DNA from: Epiperipatus broadwayi
Lineage: Eukaryota > Onychophora > Udeonychophora > Euonychophora > Peripatidae
Assembly: GCA_028023455.1 (NCBI GenBank)
Contig: JAQFVV010012418.1
Span: 7,187,244-7,251,243, forward strand
DNA length: 64,000 nt
Direction: 5' to 3'
Below, in pieces: positions 25,616 through 38,751 of this stretch (position 1 is the stretch's first letter; each line of letters starts with the position of its first letter). Below the pieces are notes generated by a model. It was not told the DNA's origin. It searched no databases and saw only the letters and a list, made by a program, of their open reading frames with translations. The translations under genes were made by a program, and so were the position numbers.

Positions 25616-25829
25616 TAACATATACCAAATAATTGAAATAATGCAGTAGGTAGATTGATATTCAAAAATGCTGATAATAAAAAGATATTAGAAATTTTAA
25701 ACATCAGTGTTTGATTATTTCTATATAAATGTTTATTACATCATTATATAGAGAACTTTGAACTCAAACTAACTAAAAGAATTTAAAAAGATGTTATTGT
25801 ACAGTAAAAATCACAATCAAGCATATGAA

Positions 25830-25945
25830 ATGATATAAAAGAACTAATGAATATAAATTGCCATTTTGAATTGGATTTGTAGATTATGTAAAGTTATTGA
25901 ATTCCATAACTATTTCTACAGATAGATATTAAAGTTTTGGGTTAA
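25830..25945 (+). pseudogene. LINE RT fragment (motif A region)
   Basis: TGAATATAAATTGCCATTTT followed by GGATTTGTAGATTATGTAAA matches the NEYELPL...FVDYEKAF region of the other LINE copies. Very short and broken. Confidence 0.5.
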
Positions 25946-25999
25946 TAAGTATTTTTAAAAATTGCAGCAAACACTATATACAACATGGAGGTATTTCGA

Positions 26000-27430
26000 A
26001 AAATAATGTTGATAATGTAACAGGATGGGGGTATCTGGAGGTGGAAAAAAAGTAGAATTGAACTGGGGTGATGGAAACATCAGCACTCGCAGTCAATTTA
26101 AAATATTAATATCAATAATGTACAAAATCAATAATTTTAAAAAGTGTCTATAAGTAATGAGATATTTAATAATAAAATGAGATTAGAGAATCTCTGAGCA
26201 CATTGAGAGATCAGCCAGCTAACTCAGAATAGCAATTCAACCAGCATTATAAAGTAAAAGTAAGTATAATTCAAATACCATTCATCATCATTAATGAGAA
26301 TAAACAAATCAGTACAATAAAATATATAAATCAACAGTCAACCTTGTGACTGGATTGGAAAATGGGTCTTCTTTAGACCAGGCTAACTATTGAGCCTTTG
26401 CCAGCCTGGGCAATTATTTAAACATAACTTGGATGCACCAGCTTAGTGCCCATCTATTAAAATACATAAGAATCAAAAATCAAAACAATAATGCTGGGAC
26501 ATTTAAAACATGCTGATCATCATCAATGCTCTGGCCAACTATAAACTTAAATTTTTTTAACAAGACTAAACTAAAATAAAATATAGTGCATGGGATTTAA
26601 AGAGTATCCTCTTTTGTGCCAACCAGGATGATGATTGATCATCACTGGATGCCCTAAAGCACTAAGTACACATCACCATTTATCTGTGTCTGAATCTAGC
26701 CCAGAAAACACAAGCTCTATTACTGTATGTGAACAAGAGATGATGGAATACAATTTCAACAATTAAATAAGTTTATTAATAACAATAAAAAATGATTAAG
26801 GTCTTATAAGGGTTCTGATTTTGAAAAGTATACATTGAGTTACATGATTAATAAATTAGATTTACTTAAAACCCATTCAGCGCACAGGCATGTGCGTGAA
26901 TTTTTTGATTTTGATTATAATACAAAATTTCAAATGATCACATTGAGGTTTAAATAATTATTCAACATTTAAATTGTTACATTAATTTGCAAAAAGTATA
27001 ATAAAATATATTCAAATTATTACTATGGTTTACATATATAGCGCACAGATGTGAGATGTATAATATATAATGAATATTCAATAACATAAATGATTAAAAT
27101 TTGCTTATATGTCCTATTTGATAAGCATTGACATATATGTGCGCACAGATTATTTATAAATTTAATTTTGTCAAACAATAATTTCTACAATTACAAATTC
27201 CATTTGCAATATACATAAAATTTACATATTTGTTATAATGATAAAAGTTATTCTCACAATTATTCTTTTTGTTGAATATAGCATTTTTTTTTCTTCTTAA
27301 AATAAATCCGATTAAATTTTTGACAGTTAATTGTTGATTGATTTAAAATGTCTCTTTTTTTTTAATAAACGAAATATACAATCGTTTTATAGAATTAAAA
27401 AAATATAAATTTCTAAATGTCTTTCTGCTT
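26000..27430. other. Unassigned intergenic DNA
   Basis: Somewhat less AT-rich near 26030-26770 (for example GGATGGGGGTATCTGGAGG), which hints at part of an element, possibly an LTR, but no ends, duplications or protein motifs could be identified. The 26880-27180 part contains three short GCGCACAG motifs (26880, 27042, 27142). Confidence 0.35.
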
Positions 27431-27619
27431 GATTAGTTAATGCTGATGAAATAGGCAAGGTGAGAGAGGAAAAGAGAATACATGAATTGCATCTCTTCAT
27501 GCCATGATAAGTAGATAGTCAAGCATGGACCAAGCACACAATGCCCCATGATGTTGTGAGAAAATACCTCATTTTTAAGCACTGCCCCTTCTAAGTACCC
27601 AGACAGATCATCCACAAGA

Positions 27620-28560
27620 AATAGTATCCAGAAAAAATATCAGGCACTGAGCCAGCCCTGCTCATCTCTTGTGAGTCTTAGGGACTTTAGAAAAGGTCTA
27701 TTCATGAGACCAAGGCCTATTCATGAGGCCTACATATACACTTCTGGACTACCCTGGGAGCTCAATATCTAGGTCTAGATAGTGCCAAGCATATACTTCG
27801 GAGCACCATAAACACATTGCATCCACACAGCCCTGCTCAACCATACATCCACCATAAACATAAAAAGTACAAATTCACGCATCACCTTCAAAATGTAACT
27901 TTACTAAAAAAATTATTTAAAATTTCATTATTATATATAACTCTACTCACTACAGCTGTATATATTTTTAGCTGTTATTCTCTGCCTTTAGATACGTCAG
28001 CATATATATATATATATAATTATTCATATAGCAAACTGGTTCTTTCGATATATTAGAAAAATATAATCCCGGTTTGTTGTCATCATCAGATAAACTTATG
28101 CAATCCATGTATAATGTTGGTCTCCCATCTGTATAGAACTATTCAGGCAATCAGCTGTCTTGGTTTGATATATTTCAGACTATGAATCTCAGCATAAAAA
28201 AGTGGGTCATTTTCTCTATGTGAATTCAAACTCCTGCTAAGGAAAACAGTCTATTATCTTTCCTTCAGCTATATCAGTTTATGCTAACTGGACTGCCAAC
28301 TCTCTGATACAGCAAACAACAAACTGCAGCTATCCATTGTAGTCAGCTAATTGCTGCTACTTACTCAAAAAATTTTAGTAGCCAAGCTGTTCTGTTCAGC
28401 TCTTGCAAAAAACTACTATTCAGACTGCTCTCTTCAAAAATCATTACCCAGACTTTGCAGTGGCCCAGTACAACCAGACTTCTCTGGTCAACTCTTAACA
28501 AAACTGCAAGCAAAAACTAACTGATATTTTTTTTTATCAATCTTTTATAACCTTGGATAG
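27620..28560. other. Unassigned G+C-richer block
   Basis: Noticeably richer in G+C than its neighbours, with internal near-repeats such as TTCATGAGACCAAGGCC and CTATTCATGAGGCC at about 27701-27740. A TA microsatellite sits at about 28000-28018. I could not assign it to a gene or element family. Confidence 0.35.
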
Positions 28561-29495
28561 GTCAGGTGACAAAAACACAGTGGCTGTTTTTAATCTACTT
28601 TAATCCATTTGAAAACAAGCTGGAAATTTTTTATCAAAGTGTGATTTTCATGTTTTTACTTTAATCTTTGGAATTTGACCAAAGTTATGATAATCCTTTA
28701 GAATTTTTAATCTACAAAGCTTTTTAACTACATAGTAGAAATACAAACAAGCATTAATTAAAAAAGATATTTTATACAAGTATTAATTAAAAGATTTTTA
28801 AAATAAATTATGCTTGTGTTTTTTTTTGTTAATTTCACAATCAGAATTACAAATATTATTTATCAGACCTTTTTAAAATATTTATTTCCCAATGAAATTT
28901 TACTTTAAGCCCAGAGTTATGTAACCCTTTATTTATTATTTATTTTATTTTAGTAAATGTAGAAAAAATCTACAAAAATTTATGTCTGTGTTTATTTCTA
29001 TTTGTCCTTTACTTTATATATATATGCTCACACACTATATTATTATGGATGTACCATGTAACCCAACGGTTACAATAAGAATGAAAAACACAGTGATTAT
29101 AATTTTTTAAATTTTTTTATAGCAGTTTTGTGGAAATATTTTCGGGATTAATAAGGGAAGTTAAAAGAAAAAAAAATAATGACGATTTTTTAAATAAATA
29201 TAGATTATGAAGCTAATGAGATTATTTTCATAAATAAAACTTCAGACATTTTTAAGAATTTCACAAAAACTGACAACTGAATGATAAATACTAAAAAAAA
29301 GAAATGTTCAATAACTTTTTTAAAAAAAAAGGAATATAAGAATAAATTAAAAAATACAGAATTAGTAATAAATTAAAGACTAAATAATACTATAATTCAG
29401 AAATAGAATGGTAGGCTCTGAATCATAGCCTCACTTTTTTACTACTGGGTGCTCAAACATCTTAGGGATTTCTGAGCAAAAACCATTATTTTTTT
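28561..29495. other. AT-rich spacer, no gene seen
   Basis: No motif recognised on either strand. Confidence 0.5.
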
Positions 29496-29499
29496 TTTA

Positions 29500-30070
29500 A
29501 TTCAGTAGATATGGAAAGCATAAAAGATGAAATTAATCATAGGCTAACACTGGATTGAAAATCAATTTTATGATATTACAGAAATATTGTAATATGCTTG
29601 GAAAAGAAGCTTTTGATAAATGCCTATTTATTAATCTGAAATTTGGATTGTTAATAGAAAAATAAACAAAGACAAAATTATACAGTAAATAATATTTGTT
29701 TTAAATCGCATGTTGCTATTAAATTAGTAATGACTTGAAAGGTTGCTATTCTTTCACATGCACCTTACTATTGTTTTCAGACAGCCAATAGCTGTTAAAC
29801 AGCGGTCTGAGGAGCGATCAGGCCTAGACACATGACAGAGATTTTTTGATAAGAAAAGAATGATAAGAGATATAAGTCAAATTAATAAAGAAGGATAAAA
29901 TGGAGGAAAAAAAAATCACTGATATTATTGAAAGAATTATGAAGAGGAAATGAATCGTAGACTAAATATGTTACTAGAAATGATGTTAATAGATGAAGAA
30001 TTAATATCTTGAAACTGAATTCCAAGAGTTTGTAAAAGTGCACATTAGGAACAAATAGATCATGTTTTTA
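29500..30070 (+). pseudogene. LINE C-terminal region, heavily decayed
   Basis: GATGAAATTAATCATAGGCT at 29526 corresponds to the M-D-E-I-N-H-R segment found at 6234 and 58568. AAGAATTATGAAGAGG near 29930 and TTCCAAGAGTTTGTAAAAG at 30021 correspond to the downstream blocks. An unrelated stretch of higher G+C near 29770-29840 interrupts it. Confidence 0.5.
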
Positions 30071-30439
30071 GAGTGATGTAAAGAGAATATTCTGCTGCAG
30101 ATATATGTTAAGATGATATATATATACAGTACTAAGTTTTATATTTAAATATAATTAATTTTATCAAACTTGTAAATAAACAAAGTCTATTATAAATATA
30201 GAGCACAGAACCTGTAATATCTTATGGTAGAATTAATTTCATATATGCATACTATAAGAATCCTTTATAAATCCCTCTTTTTAAAATCAATTTAATAAAA
30301 TTGCAAATAACTTCCTCTCATATCAATATAATCTACTAATTAGATAAAAATGAATAAAGTTTTATCTAATCTTCAATTTTTTATATGGGAAAATAGATCA
30401 ATCATTGATAATTCATAGAAACATTATACTAAACATTGC

Positions 30440-30463
30440 ATGGAGAGTTTTGCCTGTTTTTTC
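30440..30463 (+). repeat. Fragment of hammerhead-bearing repeat family 2
   Basis: CATGGAGAGTTTTGCCTGTT matches the terminal segment of the copies ending near 59706, 63005 and 63426. Only this tip is present. Confidence 0.5.
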
Positions 30464-30826
30464 AAACATTATGCTAGTGGTAATCTTAGTAAAGTTTTGA
30501 TCTATGCAGCTAAAAATTTAAGATGACAATTCTGATATAAAGTTTATTAATTTGAACAAGTCAAGACATTCTAAAAACATTTCAATAAATTTATAAAGAA
30601 TGGTTAGTTTGACATTTTTCTAAAATCATCTTTAATGTAATATTTCAACTTTACAAAATATCAGTGCTAGATTAACTGCCCATATAGGAATAGAAAGATC
30701 AGATAAAAGTATGTTTTATTTTAATATTAGAGGATTGCAAGTTTTCTAAAACAATTCTTAAAAGTCTGGCTTGTGAAGATTTTTTATGGTATCTGCATTT
30801 GAAGTTTAGTAAGTCATATATATATT

Positions 30827-33370
30827 GTACCGGTCGAAAATACACATTGATCCAACATTCTGAATACAGATAAAGTACCTCGAGTCCAACCATGTACAAG
30901 ATAGATAAATCAGGTACATCGTGAATTCTGCCCTATTTACCTATATCCTCAGGTCAAAAATCTAATCAATAGCCTTTCTCGATGATACGATCGAATTCCT
31001 TTATTTTCACTGTGCCGGCAGCTGGGTCTTAAAGCATGAGATTTTATTTTATTATATTTAAATGAGAACTTGGGTGATTGGTTGATAGGTATATTTAAAA
31101 ATCAAAATTAATTTAAAATAAAAGTAAATAAAATGATTCAAGAACACTGGAAGTTTGTTTTAGTTATATATATATTTAAAATCATTAGACATTCTACATT
31201 AATTTAACTCAAGCTCTAAAAATAAAAAAATACAATCTTTAAATTATCTTTATCATTATATGAGTTAGCAGTTAACATTGACATTATTGAGTTTGTACAA
31301 TTTATTTTGTGAAGTTTATACATCTTTACTGTTGTTTACATTTATTCTCCTTTTTAAAATAGCAAAAATTATTTTATAATTAAATGACCACGGATTTCAA
31401 AATTCCCCATGCACATTTAATACAAGCTTGTAATATAGTGGTAGGTTTAAACATCTGTCTAACGCACATATATAAGAATGACTATTTTAAGGAATTCTTT
31501 ATATAAGATTTAAAAAAAAAACATTTCTATTAAAAAAAACCTTAATTAAATAGACGATTATAAGACTAATTTGATGTCTTACTCCACTAACAGATAAAAA
31601 AATTGATTTCATTTCTCTTTATAACATTAATAATTTGGATTTTCAATAACTAATGTTTTATGACATTAGTGGACCTTGCTGGCATAGCTTATAAATAACT
31701 TTAAAACTGTAAGCGGTTATAATAAAAAAATCTATCAGTTAATTATCAAAGCAGACAAGTCACTTTAGTTGGACTTATAACTAAAATCATATCTATAATA
31801 AAATATATCGTGAATTATCCAAAACCAAACGATTTTAACTAATTACGCAAATGAACAAAAGAGTCGATTACTCAGGTCGAAGATCCTTTCAGTAGAATCA
31901 TTTCCCTATGGCTTACGTATTAGATAGGCAAAATAAAAGCAAAATAATGTCAGGTTAATAAATATAAGAATGCACAGGAGAGAAGAAACGTAAGTAAAAA
32001 ATACGAGCCGGATTATGGACACTCGTATGTCTATTCCAACGAAGAATAAAAGGAAAATCGATACATCCACATTTTGTGTCCATATATCGATAGGAATAGG
32101 ACTTATGAAGAGCCCTCATATTCGCCTCTATGAATTCTGCTTACAAACCTACTCTATCTCAACCACGCTGTCCGATTCACAGGCATATGCGAAAAACGGA
32201 AGCTAACTCCAAATCACCAAATCAATGACCATTTTAGGTCTGTTCATGAGACTCCAAGCATTCCTTATTAACCCGAGATATTATGATTATTAAATAGGAA
32301 TGAATTATAATTAAATAGCCTTAAAATGATCTAATACTGCATAGAGACCAACCTGCATAACCAACTATTTTATATAAATATTTAACCTATAAAAAAAAAC
32401 ATACCTGTAGAAATAAGGGAATTTAATTCTCAAAAAAATCACCCCTTCCCTCTTTCCTAATTTAAAAAAGGCATGATAATTAACTGACGCTATCCAGCGG
32501 CGCTGTTACTAGATCAAAAATCTATAGCATATTTTATTCTATTTTGAATTACAGAAATATAAAATAATAGAATCCCATTCTGGGAAATCTATAATAAATT
32601 TATATGAAATTACGGTAGATTTGTTTAGACATAGCCTCACTTGCGAAATAAAATAGATCAAAATTATTTTATTTTAAAATCAAATCGTTCTTTGTTAAAA
32701 TTTTCTTTCCCTAATAAAACATAATTTGCTCTCTTAGCAAATTACGCTCTTTGGAACCCCGTAAGTGAAGTTTGTCAAAAAAAAAAAAAAAATCAAAGCA
32801 TGAAATCTCATACTTTAATTAATAAACAAAACACATAAATATTTTCATATTCAACAATTAAAAATATTAAAAAATTATTGTGAGCTAAATAATTTAAAAG
32901 AAAAGGTTAAAGAGACAGTAAAAAAAAGATTCTTAATAACATTAAGAATTTTTAAGCTTTATAAAACTACATTTAGATTGTAATAATAATTTTAAGATCT
33001 TGATGACAGGATTTAAGCTCTTCGGAATTTTACCTGGAGTTCCCCGGTATGAGTTCACGGGCAAAATTTGATGGCTGGTGGCATTTGAAGGCAGGTTCTG
33101 GCAGCAACATAACGGAAGATTTCAGGTCTCAGGAAGGAAAGGGCAGTGATTTACCCTTTTTACTCCTCGCTTATCACTTTTAATGGCATAGAGATGTTCT
33201 GCCTAGTTCTTTCTCTTCTCTGTCTGTTCTCTCTCTTTCTCTGGTCCAAAAAGGGCCACTATTTATTACTTCCTGCTGCCTCAGGTGATCTTTTAGAAAC
33301 AATAGAAATTGTTTTTATTCTAATTTTAGAAAGTTTGTACCTCGATAAGGATCATTATATTTCAATATAA
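30827..33370 (+). mobile_element. Possible large element with TGTACCGGTCG start
   Basis: Begins TGTACCGGTCGAAAA, the same 15 bases that begin the 2.7-kb insertion at 42966. Scattered further similarity follows (GATCCAAC, CTGAATWCA, and a TCGATAAGG block at 33341 against 45173). The interior is non-coding, with islands of higher complexity (32000-32200 and 33000-33250). No reverse transcriptase or transposase is visible. The right end is not established; an ATAT flank at 33365 fits a 4-bp duplication but is too AT-rich to trust. Confidence 0.4.
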
Positions 33371-33856
33371 TTTTATGTTAGTTTTTAATTTAGATAACAA
33401 TGTAGAATCTCTACTAATTAATGAATAGAGATTTCACAGTGAATGGATTTTGGTAATTTATCAATGCTTTTAATTTAAACATTTATTTTAAACTTCTTAT
33501 TGAGGTACAAATCTTTTCAAAAAGGCCATCTTGGATTCTTATACTGAAAAAATAAAACATTTTAAACATATATATCTAAACTATGTAAAAAAAATTCAAA
33601 GTTAATTATTTGAATTTTTTTTTCTTTTTATAATAAAAATAGAATAACAGTGTGTTAGTATAATTATATGATCCAAAATAAATTTTAGGATTTATTCAGG
33701 ATCGTTAAAAAATGTTAAAATATTTTTTTAGAATAATGAAAAAAAAGCAAATGTTAATAAAATAAATAATTTGGTGGGTCAGACTGTGAAACGGCAAATC
33801 TGAAGCAGATTTACCATTTCAATATTAATTGTAATATTCTCATAGATAAATGAATT

Positions 33857-34012
33857 TATAGCATTATTTCTGAGAGCTTCCAGGTAATAAAAATATAATA
33901 GATAAATAGCTGACATTTCAGAACAATAACAAGTACCTTCTTCAGCAAAATGTCAACTATTTAACTATTATATTTTTATTGCATAGAAGCTCCCAGAAAT
34001 AATACTATGAAT
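33857..34012. repeat. Inverted repeat, about 60-bp arms (hairpin)
   Basis: The segment TAGCATTATTTCTGAGAGCT... to 33922 is repeated in inverted form up to about 34008, roughly 85% matched, around a spacer containing ACCTTCTTCAGC. A similar CTGAAGAAG motif occurs at the ends of the PLE copies at 5.2 and 9.05 kb, so this may be another terminal hairpin of that class. That link is inference. Confidence 0.7.
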
Positions 34013-34855
34013 ATATATACCCCCCCACATATATATATATATAACTTATTAATCAATGTCTGTATTCCAATTATAATAAAATATATATAATTATTCAAAA
34101 CAATACAATAATTAATACAGTAAAAAATATTTTAAAAACAAATGTACTGTATACCATAATTTAATAGAAGTACTTTCAACTATCTATGTAGTCGTTATCA
34201 ACTAGATTCAAATTGTATTGCAAAAAAACTGTTACAAATGTAAACAAAAAGAATTCCATCATACATCATTTTCCCCACAATTCATTATTTTTTCTATTGG
34301 CAGCCTGTCTATTTATCAAATGTTGCTTTTCATTTTTTATTAATATAGCTTCTTTAATTTTACGTTTATTATTATTTCTTTCAATACACAAAATCTTAAC
34401 TTTATTAAATTATGGTATATATTTGTTTTTAAAATATTTTTTACTGTATTAATTATTGTAGTGTTTTGAATAATTATATATATACATCACATTATAATAG
34501 CCAAAGCATAAATAAACATTAGAATATCAACAATCTGTTGTTAAGATGACCTCAATATATAATAGATTTATCTTATTATCTTGGCTCTAGCATCTTTAAC
34601 CAGATAATGAGCATAAGCACATACTGAAACAGATTGAGATTAATCTGCCAAAAGTTTTAAAATAAATTTATTAAATGAGTAAAAACAAACTGTCTGAATA
34701 TAGATTAATAAATAACAATTTTTACAATCTGCTAAACAAAACTACTACTCAACACTTAAGATATAATGAATCACAAATTCCCAATAGTTGTAATGATGTG
34801 ATTCAGTGATCATTTTTTATTTAGTTAGATATAACTGCAAACTAAAGGAAGATGA
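34013..34855. other. AT-rich spacer, no gene seen
   Basis: Only low-complexity runs, such as a C tract with TA repeats near 34020-34042. Confidence 0.5.
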
Positions 34856-34859
34856 AAAA

Positions 34860-37130
34860 AAAATTGTCCATAAAAATTAAGACATATTCGGACTTTTTGA
34901 AATTGGGAAGAAAAGATGAAGAGATAAATAATTTAAAAACTAGATAGATACTTTATTATAAAGACACAAATATTGAAAACACAATTGAAACAGGATTCAT
35001 TGTAAATAAAAAGTGAAAAAAATATCATTATGAAGATAGATGATTAAATTCAGATAATTCTGATTTATGCTCCAACAAATTTCATGATTATGGAAGAAGT
35101 AAATGCACAAAATGGCTTTGGTCACACCAAAAACATTTTAAAATTGTGATGAAAGACTTTAATACTAGAACTGAAAAATGATTGACAGATTAAAGTATTA
35201 TGGGTAAATTTGCCTATAATCACAGAAATAAGAGAGAACATGGACTTGTGAAATTTGTAGAAAAAGAAAAATTATATATTATGAATTCTTTCTTTGAGGA
35301 AAATCTTGAAATAAATATGGAAGTATTCAAATAAGATATAGCAAAATTGAATTATATTTTGACTAACAGAAAATATGTATTTCAAAGTATAATGTTCTCA
35401 ATAGATTCAATGCAGAATGTCATCATTGATTAGTAATATATTATTAAAAAAGACAGTGCTAACAGTATTGTTATTATTAATCTTCAACACACTCCAATGA
35501 AATAATTAGAACTCGCCACTCATTTTAAAATATTAAACTCTAAAGATCAATGAGAAGGTAACTGCTACTCTGTTAAAAAATACAATAAATGTAGAAGTTT
35601 CAAAAGAACAAAATAACAACTTGATATTGAGAAAAAAATGTTTCAGTTATCAGAACAAAATATGGAACTATTCCAAAAAAACATAGAAATAAAGAACAAG
35701 AAAACAAAGTATTTCTCACAATTATTATAACTTCTAACTTGCCAAGCATTTTAAATGAAAAGGTAAGATATTTAATTAAATCTATGAAGAAGCAAGCAGT
35801 TCCAAGAAGTGATGGCATTATTTTTGATGTCTTAAAAGAAGTGGGTGAAGAAATAAAGTATTGGCAAAATCAAAAATGTCTAAATGAAAAAGTATCAAAT
35901 TATTGAATTAATACAATAATTATATTAATATTTTAAAAAAGTTATAAAGAAGATAATATTACAAATTATAAACTCATCTACATTTTTATACAAAATCTAA
36001 AGAAGATAATATTACAAATTATAAACTCATCTACATTTTTATACAAAATCTTGACTAAGATAATGACAACTCATAAGTAGTAAACTATGGATTCAAACCA
36101 GCCAAAAAAATGAAGCTAAATACATTTAACTATGGAGAGGAGTTATGTAAAGGATTAATAAATATGAGGAATTATTGGGTTTTGGATTTGTAGATTATGA
36201 AAAGACATTTGATTGTATAAGCATGTCACAGTAATTAATGCTAAGTATCATTAAAATACAGAGTATTGTCATATTTTGAAGAATATTTATCAAAATGCAA
36301 CAGCAGTGATTAAATTACAGGATGACACTTTTTATAGCATTTTTATTTGTGGATTAAAGTAAAAAAATAAGGAAATAAAAATACATAAGGATTATTTAAA
36401 TCATCTAGATATTATAGATGATTAAATTAATTTTTTTGCAAATAATGCTTCATTGCTTCAGAAAATGTTGCAAGAATTATCAGATGGAAGTAAGAAAGTA
36501 GGAATAAAGATAAATACTAATAAGACTAAATTAACATCAATGAATTTTCTCAGAAATAAAGATTGATAATGATGAATTGAAAGAAGTTAATTACAAATAT
36601 CTTAGTCAAATTATTAATACTAATAAAAAATAATGGGTAAAATTAAACATAGAATTAAACTTGGATGGAATGCTTTTAGTAGAAATATCTTAATATTGAA
36701 ATGAAATATGTCTGTGTTAGAAAAAGATTTTTAATAGACATGTTTTTATAATTTTTACTTATGGATTTGATGTGTGGTCATTGAAAAAGCAATACTGAGA
36801 CTTCAGAACACTCCCTGAAGTATGTCAGGAATAATAATAAGAGACTGAAAATGAAAAATTTATGTGAAAAGGAACAAATTGTTATCATTAACATCATAAT
36901 TGAAATTAAATGACTAAAATGGAACATGGCTAGACATATTTCTAGAAGAGATAATACATAGATAATTGCAGTCTTTCCCAGATATGAAGAGATGATCAAA
37001 GATCATGTGAGATAGTGAATAAATACATTTGTTGACATGATGGTAAGAAAGATATGAATGGAAAAAAAAAACTGGTTTGGAGAGACCTTCATCTGCTAAT
37101 GGCTAATAATGATTAAAATGATAATGATAG
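34860..37130 (+). pseudogene. LINE (RTE-like), long decayed copy with endonuclease and RT
   Basis: Order of blocks: LIYAPTN near 35065 and KDFNTRTEK near 35155 (AP endonuclease), VKFVEKEKLYIMNSFF near 35250, the linker, an RT region with GFVDYEKTFD near 36185 (motif A), a destroyed FADD box near 36415, and a C-terminal stretch to about 37100 with a TAATGATTAAAATGATAATG tip. Stops occur throughout. A perfect or near-perfect 53-bp tandem duplication lies inside (about 35947-36000 and 36001-36053). This is the only copy in the window that keeps both the endonuclease and RT halves in order without a large insertion. Confidence 0.72.
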
Positions 37131-37134
37131 ATAA

Positions 37135-38090
37135 ATTGTGCCCTAATTATGATGTAAAAATATCAAAAGTGTGTTTGGTCAAAAATTTAAGCTATTGTGA
37201 AGTATATATACCATCAAAAATTAAAAAAGAATTCCATTTTAAATATTCTAATTTATCATTAGATTTATTATACTTACCAATGAATCGAATCTTTGACAGA
37301 GAAATACTTTCTTATACCAATTCATACATTGGTGTGTGAATATGTAATTGATGAGAGGATTTTGAGAATGGGTTATCTGCAGACAATGATAAGATAATGA
37401 AATAAATAATATCTATAGCTAAATGCATTATTTTATATGTAGTTGAATACATTTGCTAATGGAGTAGTACATATATGTAAACATTGTAATGGCATCGATA
37501 GCGATTATAATGACTATAATAAAACATAACATAAACGTATTATAATAATAATGATTTCATGATCTAGCTAGATTACTATAATTAAATAGCAAAATCCTTA
37601 CATGTGATATGTGCTAGATAAAAATTATAAACCTATGGTATACAGTGTTATAAAGGTATCATGCCTTCAATTACAGGTAAGATAATGTCATTTCTTGATT
37701 AAACTAGTAAAACTTTCTGTCCCAATACCCGTTAATGTTATTTATTCCCTTCGATACTTGCAAAATCAGAAATAGGTGGGACAACAAAAACTCAGATACA
37801 TTAATACATTATACAATTTAATAAATTAACAATAAATCAGAAATCTTTCAGATCTATTTTACTAATGACACACATATTAATTAGAAATATAATTAATAGT
37901 TTATAAAAAATGATTGCTATGAATAAATAATGTTACTAGCAATCATTATATTTCAAGTTAACTAAATAATTTTGTTTATGTAAAAAAAAGATTAAGAGAT
38001 TTATAACATTCCTTTTCCTTTTTATGAATTGCTTCTTTGTTTAATAACCGGAAGCAAAATAATTTCAAAAATTTTTAAATTCTTTTTGGA
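37135..38090. other. AT-rich spacer, no gene seen
   Basis: A 76-codon open frame at 37109-37339 has no recognisable motif and is probably chance. Confidence 0.45.
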
Positions 38091-38102
38091 AATAATATTA
38101 TT
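38091..38102. other. 12-bp flanking direct repeat, left (AATAATATTATT)
   Basis: Identical to 47275-47286 on the other side of the tandem/inverted array. Probable target site duplication, though the sequence is pure A/T. Confidence 0.5.
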
Positions 38103-38580
38103 AACTGAAACACACAGGTTTATTATATACCTGTGTTTATATATGTAATATATAGAATATATGAGCACAGTCTTTTACATGACCCACCACTCTCCACACT
38201 ATCTCATAACACTGATATTCTTGAACACATATATGTTGAAAAGATAAATAATCACCAATATCCGTATTTCATGCTAAACCAGCAATCATCAGTTTGTCCA
38301 GATTATCATCTCTCTCTCTCTATATATATATATATATGCTATAAGTGCTCAGATATATATATATATATTAAGATAGCCAATCCTCATACTTTAATGGACA
38401 GGCTTCAATCTACTCCACACTCCACTCTTAAACTGCCCATCCAATTGAAAATGTGATGATAGAATGCTCTGAGGCAGAGATTCTTGTCACACCTATGTTA
38501 ACCTAAGAACAATCTGACCCCTCATACACAGGACATAATCCATTTAATACAAGGGATGGGAAGACATCTGACTATGTAAT
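38103..38580 (-). repeat. Hammerhead repeat family 1, unit 1
   Basis: A 478-bp unit starting AACTGAAACACACAGG on the plus strand. The same start recurs at 38581 and 46431, and inverted near 46849. The ribozyme-like motif reads on the minus strand (38254-38297). The TA and TC microsatellites at 38310-38370 have expanded in this copy only. No significant coding. Confidence 0.9.
38254..38297 (-). ncRNA. Hammerhead ribozyme-like motif, unit 1 (degenerate)
   Basis: Minus strand: stem I strand ACAAA, core CTGATGA, stem II TGCT/AGCA with loop GGTTT, core GAA, a worn stem III (ATACGGAT), then A and stem I strand TTGGT. Stem I has one mismatch and stem III one mismatch relative to the best copy at 47123. 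Confidence 0.55.
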
Positions 38581-38751
38581 AACTGAAACACACAGCCTTA
38601 TTATATACTTGTCTTTATATATGTAATATATAGGGTATATGAGCACAGACTTTCACATGACCCACCACTCTCCATTATCTCATAACACTGATACACTTGA
38701 AAGCATATATGTTGAAAAAATAAATAATCACCAATATACATATTTCATGCT
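38581..38751 (-). repeat. Hammerhead repeat family 1, unit 2 (first part)
   Basis: Second direct unit. It is interrupted after 38751 by a 7.4-kb composite element and continues at 46144, with the 5-bp ATGCT duplicated. Together the two parts make about 457 bp. Confidence 0.88.
38730..38751 (-). ncRNA. Hammerhead-like motif, unit 2, split half
   Basis: Holds, on the minus strand, the 3' part of the motif: AGCAT, GAA, stem III ATATGTAT, A, TTGGT. The 5' part lies at 46149-46170. Rejoined, stem I (ACCAA/TTGGT), stem III and stem II (with one G-U pair) are all consistent. Confidence 0.6.

Noticed and set aside
28030-28100. Hammerhead-like CTGATGA...CGAAAG on the minus strand near 28040-28090
   Set aside because: The core boxes are present, but the spacing between them is long, and neither stem I nor stem III pairs around a proper UH cleavage site.
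33360-33370. ATAT as right-hand target duplication of the element starting at 30827
   Set aside because: A 4-bp AT-only match is expected by chance here, and similarity to the 42966 insertion suggests that the element may extend further right.
34213-34452. A 79-codon hydrophobic open frame
   Set aside because: Composition follows from T-rich DNA; no motif, no conservation to test, and no exon signals.
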